This document shows positions 25,682-34,860 of a DNA stretch of 64,000 bases, one piece after another (within the stretch, counting starts at the first letter, position 1; every line of letters starts with the position of its first letter). Under the pieces are notes generated by a model that saw only the letters and a list, made by a program, of their open reading frames with translations, was not told the origin of the DNA and made no database searches. The DNA comes from Paracoccus sp. M683 (GTDB taxonomy: Bacteria > Pseudomonadota > Alphaproteobacteria > Rhodobacterales > Rhodobacteraceae): contig NZ_VKDF01000011.1 of assembly GCF_007096355.1 (NCBI RefSeq), positions 25,077 to 89,076 of the forward strand, written 5' to 3'. A program made the position numbers and the translations under genes.

Positions 25682-26580
25682 ATTGCAAGCTCGGTCAGGA
25701 TGGTTTCGGTGGTGACGCGCAGCAGGTCCAGATAAGAGGGCACCGGGCCATCGGATTCTGACAGGCTGTCGACGTAAAGCTGGCCACCATAACGGGCGTC
25801 GGTTTCCGCCGCGATGGCACGGGCCGGCCGGTCGGATATGGTGGATTCCGAGAAGATCACCGGGATGGCATCCTTGTGCATCGTGTCGATCACCCGGCGG
25901 ATCTGCTGGGGCGTGCCCTGGCCATCTGCATTGATCGGCCAAAGGAACAGCTCGTTCAGGCCGAAATCGCGGGCGAGATAGGAAAATGCGCCCTCGGATG
26001 TGACCAGCCAGCGGCGGTCCGGGGGCAAGGCGCGCGCGGCGTCGCGCAACGGGCCGATGGTGCCCTCGATCCGTTGCTTGTAGCGGGCCGCATTGGCCAG
26101 GTAGGCCGTGGCATTGGCCGGATCGGCCGTGGCCAGCGCACCGGCGATATTGTCGATATAGATCAGTGCGCTGTCCAGCGCCATCCAGGCATGGGGATTG
26201 GGGCGGCCGTCATAATCGCCGCCCGTGATGGCGATTGGCTTGACGCCCTCGCTGACCACGACCACCGGAACATCGCCCAGTTTCGCGGTGAACTGCTGGA
26301 ACCAGGCCTCAAGGTTCATGCCATTGGCCAGAATCAGATCCGCGCCCGAGCTGCGGATCATGTCGCCTGCCGTGGGCTGGTAATTGTGGATGTCAGCCCC
26401 CGGTCGGGTGATTGATTCAACATCCGCCAATCCGCCCGCAACATTGCGCGCCATATCCGCGATGATGGTGAAGGTGGTGGCGATCTTCAACCGCTCGGCT
26501 TGCGCGGGAAGGGCAAAGGACGCCGCCAGCAGGAACGGCAAAGTGGAACGGATCAGGGTTCGGGTAAGCGCTTGGATCAT
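25678..26580 (-). CDS. sitA: Manganese/iron/zinc ABC transporter substrate-binding protein
   Basis: This 300-residue periplasmic protein has a signal peptide (residues 1-28, ending LPAQA) and a cluster A-I metal-binding fold. The metal ligands are visible: His in GADIHNYQP, His in RPNPHAWM, Glu in TSEGAFSYLARDFGL and Asp in the final lobe. The lack of a His-rich loop favours Mn/Fe over Zn. It is the first gene of sitABCD and divergent from a Fur-family gene, which probably represses it in metal-replete cells. Confidence 0.92.
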   Translation of the reverse strand: MIQALTRTLIRSTLPFLLAASFALPAQAERLKIATTFTIIADMARNVAGGLADVESITRPGADIHNYQPTAGDMIRSSGADLILANGMNLEAWFQQFTAKLGDVPVVVVSEGVKPIAITGGDYDGRPNPHAWMALDSALIYIDNIAGALATADPANATAYLANAARYKQRIEGTIGPLRDAARALPPDRRWLVTSEGAFSYLARDFGLNELFLWPINADGQGTPQQIRRVIDTMHKDAIPVIFSESTISDRPARAIAAETDARYGGQLYVDSLSESDGPVPSYLDLLRVTTETILTELAI

Positions 26581-26594
26581 GATTCACAGGTATC

Positions 26595-26661
26595 TGCGAA
26601 TGATTCTCAACTGTCAACAGTTGCGATTGGGTCGCAACTGATGGCCCAGTTGCAACTGATG
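26595..26661. promoter_or_regulatory. Operator cluster between sitA and fur-type gene
   Basis: Four overlapping dyads lie in one 67-base stretch: GAATGATTC (26598-26606), CAACTGT-CA-ACAGTTG (26608-26623), GTTGCGA-N5-TCGCAAC (26620-26638) and the perfect palindrome CAGTTGCAACTG (26647-26658). GCAACTGATG repeats directly at 26634 and 26652. The first resembles a Fur/Mur box core. The CAACTG units suggest a second protein or cooperative binding. Confidence 0.5.
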
Positions 26662-26683
26662 TCGCGATGGGGCAAGAGGGGGC

Positions 26684-27109
26684 ATGACCAAGGACCGTGC
26701 CCGACAGCTGGAGGCCGCATTGCGCGAGGCCGGCGTTCGCATCACCCGGCAGCGGTCTGCGCTGTTGCGGGTGCTTGCGGCCTGTGACGACCATCCTGAC
26801 GCGACCGAGCTGCATTTGCGGGCCAGGGATGCGGGTGTGGCTGTCTCGCTGGCCACGGTTTATCGCACGCTGACGACGCTTCAGGCGCAGGGCGTGATCG
26901 AGAAGCTGGAATTTCGGGGCGAACCCGCCCGGTGGGAACCGGCCGATCAGCAACATCATGACCATATGATTGATGTCGATACCGGCGCGGTGATCGAGTT
27001 CACCAATGACCGGATCGAGCGTCTTCAGGCCGAGATCGCCGCCGAGATGGGATATGAGATCGTCCATCACCGGCTGGAGTTGTATGTCCGCCGGCGCGGC
27101 AACGGCTGA
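26684..27109 (+). CDS. Fur family metal-dependent regulator
   Basis: The 141-residue protein has an N-terminal winged helix (GVRITRQRSALLRVL, SLATVYRTLTTLQAQGVIEK) and a C-terminal metal/dimerisation domain with HHDHMIDVDTGAVIEF. It has no CxxC pairs, so it lacks the structural zinc-thiolate site, as in many alphaproteobacterial Fur/Mur proteins. It is divergent from sitABCD, so a manganese-responsive Mur role is likely. AGAGGGGGC precedes the ATG. Iron (Fur) or zinc (Zur) sensing cannot be excluded. Confidence 0.88.
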   Translation: MTKDRARQLEAALREAGVRITRQRSALLRVLAACDDHPDATELHLRARDAGVAVSLATVYRTLTTLQAQGVIEKLEFRGEPARWEPADQQHHDHMIDVDTGAVIEFTNDRIERLQAEIAAEMGYEIVHHRLELYVRRRGNG

Positions 27110-27226
27110 TGATCCGGGCGTGATCGCGTAGATTTCCAGCGAGCGGTGCGCGGATCGCGCCTGGGGGTGGACAGTTTCCGTCCCGAACTGTTCCATGCCA
27201 GGGTAAACAACCCCAGGGGGATCAGG

Positions 27227-28399
27227 ATGAGATATGCACTCGTATTCGGGATGATGCTGGCCACACCCGCACTGGCCTATGAGCCGCTGGTCGAAAAGCA
27301 GGAATTCACCCTGGCCGATTTCGTGACCGAGGGTGGCGAAACCATCCCCGAGATGCGGCTTGGCTATGAAACCTATGGCACGCTGAACGAGGCCAGGGAC
27401 AACGCCATCCTGATCCCGCATTTCTTCAGCGGCAACAGCCATGCGGCAGGGAAATATGCCGAAAGCGATGAAGCGCCGGGTTACTGGGATGCGATCATCG
27501 GGTCGGGTCGGGCCATCGACACCGACAAGTGGTTCGTTGTCTCGGTCGACAGCCCGGTGAATCTGGGCGCGAATGATCCCAATGTCATCACCACCGGCCC
27601 GGCCAGCATCAACCCGGCCACGGGTAAGCCGTGGGGCATGGATTTTCCGATCCTGACCATGGGCGATTTCGTCGAGACGCAGAAAGGGTTGATGGAACAG
27701 CTTGGCATTCCGAAATGGCACGCGGTCATGGGGGCCTCGATGGGGGGCGTGCAAAGCTATGAATGGGCCGCGCGCCATCCCGATCTGCTGGGGCGGGTCG
27801 TGCCGGTCATCGCCTCGGGCTGGGCCGATGCCGACCTGATCGCCTGGCTGGACATCTGGGCCTCGCCCATCCGGCTGGACCCGAACTGGAACGGTGGCGA
27901 CTATTACGGGGGCGAGCCGCCCAATGCCGGGCTTGCTGATGCGCTGAAGATCGTGACGCTGCATGCCAATTCGGCCGAATGGACGAATGGCAGCTTTGGC
28001 CGGACATGGGCGGCCGAGGGCGCCGACCCGGCCGCCAGCTGGGACAATGAATTTGCCGTGGTCGATACGCTGAACAAGGCGGGCGCGGCGCGGGCCGGCC
28101 TGTCGGACGCCAATCACTTCCTGTATCTCGTCAAGGCGAACCAGCTGTTCGTGGCCGGGAACGAGGGCGAGAACCTGTATCAGGGCCTGCTGGACATCAA
28201 CGTGCCGGTGATGCTGATCCATACCGACGAGGATCTGGTCTTTCCCGGCGATGCCGTGCGCGAGACCGGGGCAATCATCAAATCCGACGGCACGCCGGTC
28301 GAGATCGTGGAATTGCAGGGCACGCGCGGCCATCTGGATGGCGTGCTGAACATCGCCCAGGCAGGGGACCGCATCCGCGCCTTTCTTGAGGCGGACTGA
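27227..28399 (+). CDS. Exported alpha/beta hydrolase, homoserine O-acetyltransferase-like
   Basis: This 390-residue protein has a cleavable signal peptide (residues 1-17, ending PALA) followed by a MetX-type alpha/beta-hydrolase. The nucleophile Ser171 lies in MGASMGGVQSYEW, and the acid and histidine lie in HTDEDLVFPGD and GTRGHLDG. True MetX is cytoplasmic and transfers acetyl from acetyl-CoA, which is absent from the periplasm, so this is probably an esterase or another acyltransferase. AGGGGGATCAGG precedes the ATG. It is a single gene between fur and tRNA. Confidence 0.82.
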   Translation: MRYALVFGMMLATPALAYEPLVEKQEFTLADFVTEGGETIPEMRLGYETYGTLNEARDNAILIPHFFSGNSHAAGKYAESDEAPGYWDAIIGSGRAIDTDKWFVVSVDSPVNLGANDPNVITTGPASINPATGKPWGMDFPILTMGDFVETQKGLMEQLGIPKWHAVMGASMGGVQSYEWAARHPDLLGRVVPVIASGWADADLIAWLDIWASPIRLDPNWNGGDYYGGEPPNAGLADALKIVTLHANSAEWTNGSFGRTWAAEGADPAASWDNEFAVVDTLNKAGAARAGLSDANHFLYLVKANQLFVAGNEGENLYQGLLDINVPVMLIHTDEDLVFPGDAVRETGAIIKSDGTPVEIVELQGTRGHLDGVLNIAQAGDRIRAFLEAD

Positions 28400-28417
28400 A
28401 ACAGCCCAGCGCCGCGC

Positions 28418-28446
28418 TTGACCAGGCGTGGCGCAGGTTCTAGGAC
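28418..28446 (+). promoter_or_regulatory. Promoter of tRNA(CAT)
   Basis: CTTGACC with TTGACC at 28418-28423, 17 bases, then TAGGAC at 28441-28446. It ends 16 bases before the tRNA, a typical alphaproteobacterial stable-RNA promoter. Confidence 0.55.
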
Positions 28447-28461
28447 GATGCGGATCATTGG

Positions 28462-28538
28462 GGGCCTGTAGCTCAATTGGTCAGAGCAGGGCGCTCATAA
28501 CGCCTTGGTTGGGGGTTCAAGTCCCTCCGGGCCTACCA
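28462..28538 (+). tRNA. tRNA with CAT anticodon, probably tRNA-Ile2 (lysidine type)
   Basis: The 77-base gene has TA at positions 8-9, a D-arm with AATTGG, anticodon loop CTCATAA, T-arm GGTTCAAGTCC and encoded CCA. The acceptor stem GGGCCTG/CGGGCCT has a G1-U72 and a T6-G67 wobble. The T-arm and GGGCCTGTAGCTCA start resemble isoleucine tRNA whose C34 is converted to lysidine by TilS so that it reads AUA. An elongator methionine tRNA is less likely. Confidence 0.88.
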
Positions 28539-28618
28539 TTTTCACCGATCCCGCGCTGATCCGTTGCCCCGCCCTGCGGCTTCCGCTATGGGGACGCCAT
28601 CCAAGCGAGGGCGGCGAG

Positions 28619-29665
28619 ATGAGCGACAATCCCAATGGTCTGACCTATGCCGAGGCAGGGGTCGATATCGACGCAGGTAATGCACTGGTCGAACGCATCA
28701 AGCCGGCGGCGGCGAAAACGCAGCGCTCGGGCGTGATGGAGGGCCTGGGCGGCTTTGGCGCGCTGTTCGATCCGCGCGCGGCGGGCTTCACCGATCCCGT
28801 TCTGGTCGCCGCGACCGACGGCGTCGGCACCAAGCTGCGCATCGCCATTGATACCGGGCATCTGGATGGTGTGGGCATCGACCTGGTCGCCATGTGCGTC
28901 AACGATCTGGTCTGTCAGGGCGCCGAGCCGCTGTTCTTCCTTGACTATTTCGCCACGGGCAAGCTGTCCGTCGATGAGGCCGCCCGCGTGATCGAGGGCA
29001 TTGCGGCGGGTTGCGCCGGCTCTGGCTGCGCGCTGATCGGCGGTGAGACGGCGGAAATGCCCGGCATGTATGCCAAGGGTGATTTCGATCTGGCGGGCTT
29101 TGCCGTAGGCGCGATGGAACGCGGCACGGCGCTGCCCTCGGGCGTCGTGGCGGGCGATGTGCTGCTGGGCCTGGCCTCGGACGGGGTGCATTCCAACGGC
29201 TTCTCGCTGGTCCGCCACGTGGCCGAGGCGGCGGGGATGGATTGGGAATCGCCCTCGCCCTTCGGCCCCGGCACGCTTGGCCGGGCGCTGCTGGTACCGA
29301 CGCGGCTTTACGTCAAACCGGTTCTGGCGGCGGTTCGCGCCGGTGGCGTGCATGCGGCGGCCCATATCACCGGCGGCGGCATCACCGAGAACCTGCCGCG
29401 CGTGCTGCCCAAGGATCTTGGCGCCGAGATCGACCTGAATGCCTGGACGCTGCCTCCGGTCTTTGACTGGCTGCGCAAGTCCGGCGGTATCTCTGAAGCC
29501 GAGATGCTGAAGACCTTCAACAGCGGCATCGGCATGATCCTGTCGGTCGCCGCCGACCGCGCCGATGCGCTGACCGCGCTGCTGACAGCCGAGGGCGAGA
29601 CGGTTCACCGGCTTGGTCGCGTCGTCGCGGGGCAGGGCGTGCGCTACAGCGGCAGCCTTTCGTGA
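28619..29665 (+). CDS. purM: Phosphoribosylformylglycinamidine cyclo-ligase
   Basis: PurM closes the imidazole ring to form AIR in purine synthesis. The 348-residue protein shows [68 protein letters not shown] and [16 protein letters not shown], all PurM hallmarks. GGCGAG precedes the ATG. It is coupled to purN through a GTGA overlap. It starts 80 bases after the tRNA. Confidence 0.96.
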   Translation: MSDNPNGLTYAEAGVDIDAGNALVERIKPAAAKTQRSGVMEGLGGFGALFDPRAAGFTDPVLVAATDGVGTKLRIAIDTGHLDGVGIDLVAMCVNDLVCQGAEPLFFLDYFATGKLSVDEAARVIEGIAAGCAGSGCALIGGETAEMPGMYAKGDFDLAGFAVGAMERGTALPSGVVAGDVLLGLASDGVHSNGFSLVRHVAEAAGMDWESPSPFGPGTLGRALLVPTRLYVKPVLAAVRAGGVHAAAHITGGGITENLPRVLPKDLGAEIDLNAWTLPPVFDWLRKSGGISEAEMLKTFNSGIGMILSVAADRADALTALLTAEGETVHRLGRVVAGQGVRYSGSLS

Positions 29666-30246
29666 AGCGAGTCGCCATCCTGATTTCCGGCGGCGGCTCG
29701 AACATGGTGCGGCTGCTGGACAGCATGGATGGCGATCATCCCGCCCGCGCGGTTCTGGTCGGGTCGAACGATCCGGCGGCGGGCGGGCTGGCCAAGGCGG
29801 CCGGTCGGGGAATCGCGACCTTTGCCATCGACCATCGCGCCCATGCCAGCCGCGCCGCGTTCGAGGCCGCGCTGCTGGAACCCTTGCTGGAAGTACAGCC
29901 CGACATCATCTGCCTGGCCGGGTTCATGCGCATCCTGACGCCGGATTTCGTGCGCCGCTTTGACGGGCGGATGCTGAACATCCACCCGTCTCTCTTGCCC
30001 AAATACCCAGGCCTTCACACCCATGCCCGCGCCATCGAGGCCGGCGATACCCAGGCCGGCGCAACTGTGCATGAGGTGACGGCCGATCTGGATGCCGGCC
30101 CGATTCTGGGGCAGGCGCGGGTGCCGGTGCTGGTGGGCGATACAGCCGATACGCTGGCCGCGCGGGTGCTGGTGCAGGAACATCGCCTGTATCCGGCGGT
30201 GCTGCGGCGCTTTGCTGCTGGCGATCGGACGCCGGTGATACTTTAG
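29662..30246 (+). CDS. purN: Phosphoribosylglycinamide formyltransferase
   Basis: PurN adds formyl from 10-formyl-THF to GAR. The 194-residue protein begins with GTG at 29662 (overlap GTGA with purM) and has [27 protein letters not shown], the catalytic [22 protein letters not shown] and [17 protein letters not shown]. Its length is normal. Its stop overlaps that of the convergent broken LysR gene. Confidence 0.96.
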   Translation: MKRVAILISGGGSNMVRLLDSMDGDHPARAVLVGSNDPAAGGLAKAAGRGIATFAIDHRAHASRAAFEAALLEPLLEVQPDIICLAGFMRILTPDFVRRFDGRMLNIHPSLLPKYPGLHTHARAIEAGDTQAGATVHEVTADLDAGPILGQARVPVLVGDTADTLAARVLVQEHRLYPAVLRRFAAGDRTPVIL

Positions 30247-30883
30247 ACGCCAGTGCCAAGCGAGGCGGACAGTTCCGCCCGCAGCCAGTCGCGAAACTTG
30301 CCGATGGCCGGCTTGCGATGCGATTCAGGTGCCGTGACCAGCCAATGGAAATCATTGGTGACCGCATGGCCGGGCAGGGGGCGCACCAATGTGCCCTGCG
30401 CCAATGCATCGGCGGCAATAATCGCCCAGGCCATGAATACGCCCTGGCCCGACATGGCCGCATTCAGGCACAAGCCGCCATCGGCCAGCTCTGGCCCGTC
30501 AGACAGCATGGCCGGTGTCAGCCCGTGGGGCGCCAGCCATTCCGACCAGCCTGCCAATTGCGCATTTTCCCGGATCACCGGCAGCCGCGCCAGATCGGTG
30601 ACGCTGTTCAGCGCGGGCGCAAGCGTCGGTGCGCAGACCGGAAGGAACTGCTGTTGCATCAGCCGGTCCTGCCGCAGCCCCGGCCCAACTGGGTCGGGCG
30701 CAGGGCCTGACCGCTGCGATCAAAGACCGGGCGGCCAAGTTGCGCCTCGGTCCTGGTGATACGCTGGCTCAACGCGCCCGAGGTCACGCCCAACTCGTCG
30801 GCTGCGGCGGTCAGCGTGCCAAGCCGGGCCACGGCCTCGATCGCACGCAAACCTGACAGCGAAATTCGGTTCAGCGAGTTCAT
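30243..30883 (-). pseudogene. Broken LysR family regulator
   Basis: A GcvA-type LysR N-terminus (74 residues from 30883, MNSLNRISLSGLRAIEAVA, DNA-binding helix GVTSGALSQRI) ends at a TGA at 30661-30659. In another frame the effector-binding C-terminus continues (138 residues from 30659, QQQFLPVCAPTLA to the stop). Together they make 212 residues against about 290-300 for the family. The middle part is missing and the frame is shifted, consistent with an internal deletion. TGATG overlap could in principle couple the two pieces, but the missing effector lobe argues against function. Confidence 0.75.
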
Positions 30884-31338
30884 TTAGGTTATCTAAAATA
30901 GACGCTGAATAATCGCAAAATATGCGGGATGATTTCGCAGATATATTAAGATCATGGAAACATCTTCAGCCGCTGACTTCACCGCCTTGCCCCGCAAGCG
31001 CAGATCCGCGACCTGCTGGATCATCCCGAAATCATCCGCATGAGCCGTCACGAGTTGGACGACCTTCCGCTGCCGCGGCCTCAACAAAAAAATCTTGTTC
31101 TGCAAACCCATGTGCTGTGCAAATGAATGCCGCCTGGGTGTTTTGCGGTCGGGATGCGGTTCTGTCCGATGGCGGGTAAAGGACACAGGCATTCCGGTCG
31201 GACAATGCTGCATTGCAGCAATTGCCGGCGGATTTGCGCCGTGCTTGGTTGATTGTCGGGCAGGACGGGTATAGGCCCCACGCAGCACCGTGCCGTTTGG
31301 CGCGCAATCCCCGTATGCAAGTTCTTCCGAGCGTTATC
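30884..31338. other. Intergenic stretch before sat/cysC with a possible small remnant ORF
   Basis: No complete gene is evident. An open frame 30977-31126 on the plus strand reads like a conserved small protein (DLLDHPEIIRMSRHELDDL). Its only ATG (31040) is late and would give 28 residues. An ATG at 30954 in another frame gives METSSAADFTALP, so a frameshifted small gene is possible. The segment next to the LysR remnant (30884-30960) is AT-rich and holds its likely promoter. No terminator is recognised. Confidence 0.4.
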
Positions 31339-33048
31339 ATGACCGAAGCCAATCAGACCCCGATCCCCGAACTCTACGTCTCGCCCGAGGCCGCCTCTGC
31401 CCTGAAGGACGAGGCAGGCAACATGCCCAGCTGGGATCTGACCCCGCGTCAGATCTGCGATCTGGAACTGCTGATGAATGGCGGTTTCTATCCGCTGAAG
31501 GGCTTTCTGACCGAGGCCGATTACAACGGCGTCGTCAATGACATGCGCCTCAGCGACGGCAGCCTGTGGCCGATGCCGATTAATCTGGATGTCAGCGAGA
31601 AATTCGCCGAAGGGCTGGAGCCGGGCACCGATATTGCCCTGCGCGATCAGGAAGGCGTGATTCTGGCGATCATGTCGGTCACCGACAAGTGGGTGCCCAA
31701 CAAGGCGCATGAGGCCGAACAGGTCTTTGGTGCCGATGATCTGGCCCACCCGGCCGTCAACTATCTGCACAATGCCGCCGGCCCGGTCTATCTGGGCGGC
31801 CCGGTCAAGGGCCTGCAAGCGCCGACGCATTACGATTTCCGCGGTCGTCGCAATACGCCGAACGAACTGCGCGCGCAGTTCAAGAAACTGGGCTGGCGCA
31901 AGGTCGTGGTCTTCCAGACCCGCAACCCGCTGCACCGCGCCCATCAGGAACTGACCTTCCGCGCGGCGCGCGAGGCTCAGGCCAACCTGCTGATCCATCC
32001 GGTCGTCGGCATGACCAAGCCGGGCGATGTCGACCACTTCACCCGCGTCCGCTGCTATGAGGCGGTGCTGGATAAATACCCGGCCGCCACGACCTCGCTA
32101 AGCTTGCTGAATCTGGCGATGCGCATGGCCGGCCCGCGCGAGGCGGTCTGGCACGGCATTATCCGCCGCAACCACGGTGCCACACATTTCATCGTTGGCC
32201 GCGATCATGCCGGCCCTGGCAAGAACAGCGCCGGCGTCGATTTCTATGGCCCCTATGATGCGCAGGAACTGTTCCGCAAGCACGAGGACGAGATCGGCGT
32301 GAAAATGGTCGATTTCAAGCATATGGTCTATGTGCAGGAACGCGCCCAATACGAACCTGCCGACGAGATCGAGGAAGGCGTGACCGTCCTGAACATCAGC
32401 GGCACCGAGTTGCGCCGCCGTCTGCGCGAGGGGCTGGAAATCCCCGAATGGTTCAGCTTCCCCGAGGTCGTGCGCGAATTGCGCCGCAACTCGCCCCCGC
32501 GCGCCAACCAGGGCTTCACGGTGTTCTTCACCGGCCTGTCGGGTTCGGGCAAATCGACCGTCGCCAACGCGCTGATGGTCAAGCTGATGGAGATGGGCGG
32601 CCGTCCCGTCACGCTGCTGGATGGTGACGTGGTGCGCAAGCATCTGTCCTCTGAACTGGGTTTCAGCAAGGAACACCGTGACATCAACATCAAGCGCATC
32701 GGCTATGTCGCTTCGGAAATCACCAAGAACGGCGGCATCGCCATCTGTGCGCCCATCGCGCCCTATACCGCCACCCGCCGCGCCGTGCGTGAAATGGTCG
32801 AGCAATATGGCGCCTTTTGCGAGGTGCATGTCTCGACCCCGGTTGAAGAATGCGAACGCCGCGACCGCAAGGGCCTGTATAAACTGGCCCGCGAAGGCAA
32901 GATCAAGGAATTCACCGGGATTTCGGACCCTTATGAAGAACCGCAAAAGCCTGAACTGCGGGTCGACACCACCGAGATCGACGTTGACAATGCCGCGCAT
33001 CAGGTTCTGCTGACGCTGGAAAACATGGGGTTGATCGGCCTGCGCTGA
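31339..33048 (+). CDS. Bifunctional sulfate adenylyltransferase/adenylylsulfate kinase
   Basis: This 569-residue fusion activates sulfate: the N-terminal ATP sulfurylase makes APS and the C-terminal APS kinase makes PAPS. The sulfurylase part shows QTRNPLHRAHQEL (about residue 195) and GRDHAGPGKNSAG. The kinase part has a P-loop GLSGSGKST near residue 400, DGDVVRKHLSSELGFS and the DPYEEP lid motif. The start at 31339 (MTEANQTPIPELYV) is the usual family start; an ATG at 31315 adds eight residues. It stands as a single gene, with no cysH or cysI nearby. Confidence 0.94.
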   Translation: MTEANQTPIPELYVSPEAASALKDEAGNMPSWDLTPRQICDLELLMNGGFYPLKGFLTEADYNGVVNDMRLSDGSLWPMPINLDVSEKFAEGLEPGTDIALRDQEGVILAIMSVTDKWVPNKAHEAEQVFGADDLAHPAVNYLHNAAGPVYLGGPVKGLQAPTHYDFRGRRNTPNELRAQFKKLGWRKVVVFQTRNPLHRAHQELTFRAAREAQANLLIHPVVGMTKPGDVDHFTRVRCYEAVLDKYPAATTSLSLLNLAMRMAGPREAVWHGIIRRNHGATHFIVGRDHAGPGKNSAGVDFYGPYDAQELFRKHEDEIGVKMVDFKHMVYVQERAQYEPADEIEEGVTVLNISGTELRRRLREGLEIPEWFSFPEVVRELRRNSPPRANQGFTVFFTGLSGSGKSTVANALMVKLMEMGGRPVTLLDGDVVRKHLSSELGFSKEHRDINIKRIGYVASEITKNGGIAICAPIAPYTATRRAVREMVEQYGAFCEVHVSTPVEECERRDRKGLYKLAREGKIKEFTGISDPYEEPQKPELRVDTTEIDVDNAAHQVLLTLENMGLIGLR

Positions 33049-33076
33049 TCGCCCATCGGCGCAGGGTGTGGGGGAC

Positions 33077-33979
33077 ATGGCTGATCCGACGATCATCACG
33101 CTGACGGCGATTCCCCCCCGCTTTGGCGAGCTGACGCAGACCCTGCGGGCCTTGCTTGAACAATCACTGCCGGCGGATGATATCCGCCTGCATATCCCCA
33201 GGGCCTATGCCCGCTTTCCAGACTGGGATGGTGGGCTGCCCGAGGTGCCGCAGGGCGTCACCATCTTTCGCAGCGATACCGATGACGGCCCGGCCAGCAA
33301 GGTCTTGCCGGCGCTGCGTGATCTTGCCGGGCAGTCGGTCGACATTCTGTTTTGCGATGATGACAAGCTGTATGACCGCGACTGGCACCGCCGCTTCAAG
33401 GCCGAGCGCGCCCGCCGTCCCGGCGAAGCCATCGTCGAGGCGGGCGAGAACCTGCCCGATATCGACCCGGCCAGCCGCCCGGCCGCGCGCCTGCCGCGGG
33501 CAAGGCGGCGTGGCAAGGGCCTTGGATATCGCTTGGGCCGGCTGTTGACGGCGGGGCTGTGGCGACCGGGCAATTATGCCGCATCGGGTTATGTCGACAT
33601 GCTGTCGGGCTGGGGCGGGGTGATGGTGCGCCCCGAGTTCTTCGATGCGGCTGTTTTCGACATTCCGGCGCGGCTGCGATCGGTCGATGACCCCTGGCTG
33701 TCGGGTCATCTGGAACGCATGGGCGTGCCGATCTGGCTGATGGCCGGCGCCGCCAAGCAGCGCGAGCGTGACGGAACCGCCGATACCTCGCTGGTGCGCG
33801 GGACACATATGGGTCAGGATCGGATCGCCGCCGATCTGGCCGCCATCGACCACTTTCGGGACAGTTATGGGATCTGGCCTGCCGCGCGACAGCCGCAGCC
33901 GGATTGGCTGGGGCCGAATCCGATGGGCTCGATGCGGGCCTTGTGGCTGCGCGGCCGCGACGGGCGACAGGGCGGTTAG
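33077..33979 (+). CDS. Glycosyltransferase-like protein
   Basis: This 300-residue protein starts MADPTIITLTAIPPRFGELTQTL, a pattern typical of a glycosyltransferase-A fold. It has a metal-binding acidic run LFCDDDKLYD (about residue 93) and a second-half GGVMVRPEFFD and DDPWLSGHLER. There is no membrane segment. It may be a family of uncharacterised sugar transferases. GGGGGAC precedes the ATG. It follows sat/cysC by 28 bases and precedes a beta-propeller gene, so the three might be cotranscribed, but no common pathway is clear. Confidence 0.65.
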   Translation: MADPTIITLTAIPPRFGELTQTLRALLEQSLPADDIRLHIPRAYARFPDWDGGLPEVPQGVTIFRSDTDDGPASKVLPALRDLAGQSVDILFCDDDKLYDRDWHRRFKAERARRPGEAIVEAGENLPDIDPASRPAARLPRARRRGKGLGYRLGRLLTAGLWRPGNYAASGYVDMLSGWGGVMVRPEFFDAAVFDIPARLRSVDDPWLSGHLERMGVPIWLMAGAAKQRERDGTADTSLVRGTHMGQDRIAADLAAIDHFRDSYGIWPAARQPQPDWLGPNPMGSMRALWLRGRDGRQGG

Positions 33980-33985
33980 CGGCAC

Positions 33986-34807
33986 ATGGGCTGGCGCTCG
34001 TCGCTGGAAATCCACGACCTGACCACCGGCGAGACGCGGATCGTCCTGCGCAGCGACCGGCTGATCGAGGCACCCAACTGGCACCCGGACGGCTGGTTTC
34101 TTGTCAATGGCGAGGGGCGGCTGTGGCGGGCCGATGGCGACGGGCTGCGGCTGGTGGATACGTTCGGGCTGGATCGCTGCAACAATGATCACGGATTTCT
34201 GCCCGATGGGCGGGTCATTTTTTCCTGCCACAACGAACAGGGGGCCGGCATTCACCTGCTGACCGCCGATGGCGCGCCGGCATTGGATCTGCCCCGGCCA
34301 AGCTGGTGGCATGGCGCATATGGCGGGCAGATCACCTATGCCTGCGCCAGGGGCGGCGACCGCGTGGTGCGGATCGCGGTGATGGATCTGGCCAGCGGTG
34401 CCGAGCGGCTGTTGACGCCCGGCCGCGCCCATCATGACGGGCCGGATTTTTCCGCCGATGGCCGGCATATCTGGTTCAATTCCGACGCGACCGGCCATGC
34501 GCAGATCTGGCGCATGCGCGTCGATGGCGGCGATGCCGCGCCGGTTTTCCGCGACGAGAACGTGAACTGGTTTCCCCATCCTTCGCCCGACGGGCGGCAT
34601 GTGCTGTATCTGGCCTATCCGCCGGGCACCATCGGCCATCCCCGTGATCTGGATGTGGGGCTGTGGCTGATGGATTGCGATGGTGGCGCCAGGCATCCGG
34701 TGGTGCGGCTGTTCGGCGGACAGGGCAGCATCAATGTGCCATGCTGGGCGCCGGACGGCCGTGCCTTTGCGTTCATGCGTTACGCGCCAATCGGCGCCCC
34801 GGAATAG
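33986..34807 (+). CDS. TolB-like beta-propeller protein
   Basis: This 273-residue protein is made of WD40/TolB-type repeats (DLTTGETRIVL, DGPDFSADGRHIWFNSDATGHAQIWRM, PHPSPDGRHVLYLAY). It has no signal peptide, so it is probably cytoplasmic, unlike TolB of the Tol-Pal system. Such small propellers bind ligands or act with transferases; no specific role is recognised. It lies seven bases after the glycosyltransferase gene, which suggests a working pair. Confidence 0.75.
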   Translation: MGWRSSLEIHDLTTGETRIVLRSDRLIEAPNWHPDGWFLVNGEGRLWRADGDGLRLVDTFGLDRCNNDHGFLPDGRVIFSCHNEQGAGIHLLTADGAPALDLPRPSWWHGAYGGQITYACARGGDRVVRIAVMDLASGAERLLTPGRAHHDGPDFSADGRHIWFNSDATGHAQIWRMRVDGGDAAPVFRDENVNWFPHPSPDGRHVLYLAYPPGTIGHPRDLDVGLWLMDCDGGARHPVVRLFGGQGSINVPCWAPDGRAFAFMRYAPIGAPE

Positions 34808-34860
34808 GGCGGCCGATCAAGGCCGGGCAGGCGCCACCAGACCATCAGGACCGAAAGGCC

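Noticed and set aside
30893..31288. 131-residue minus-strand frame before sat/cysC
   Set aside because: No domain is seen and composition is that of non-coding DNA.
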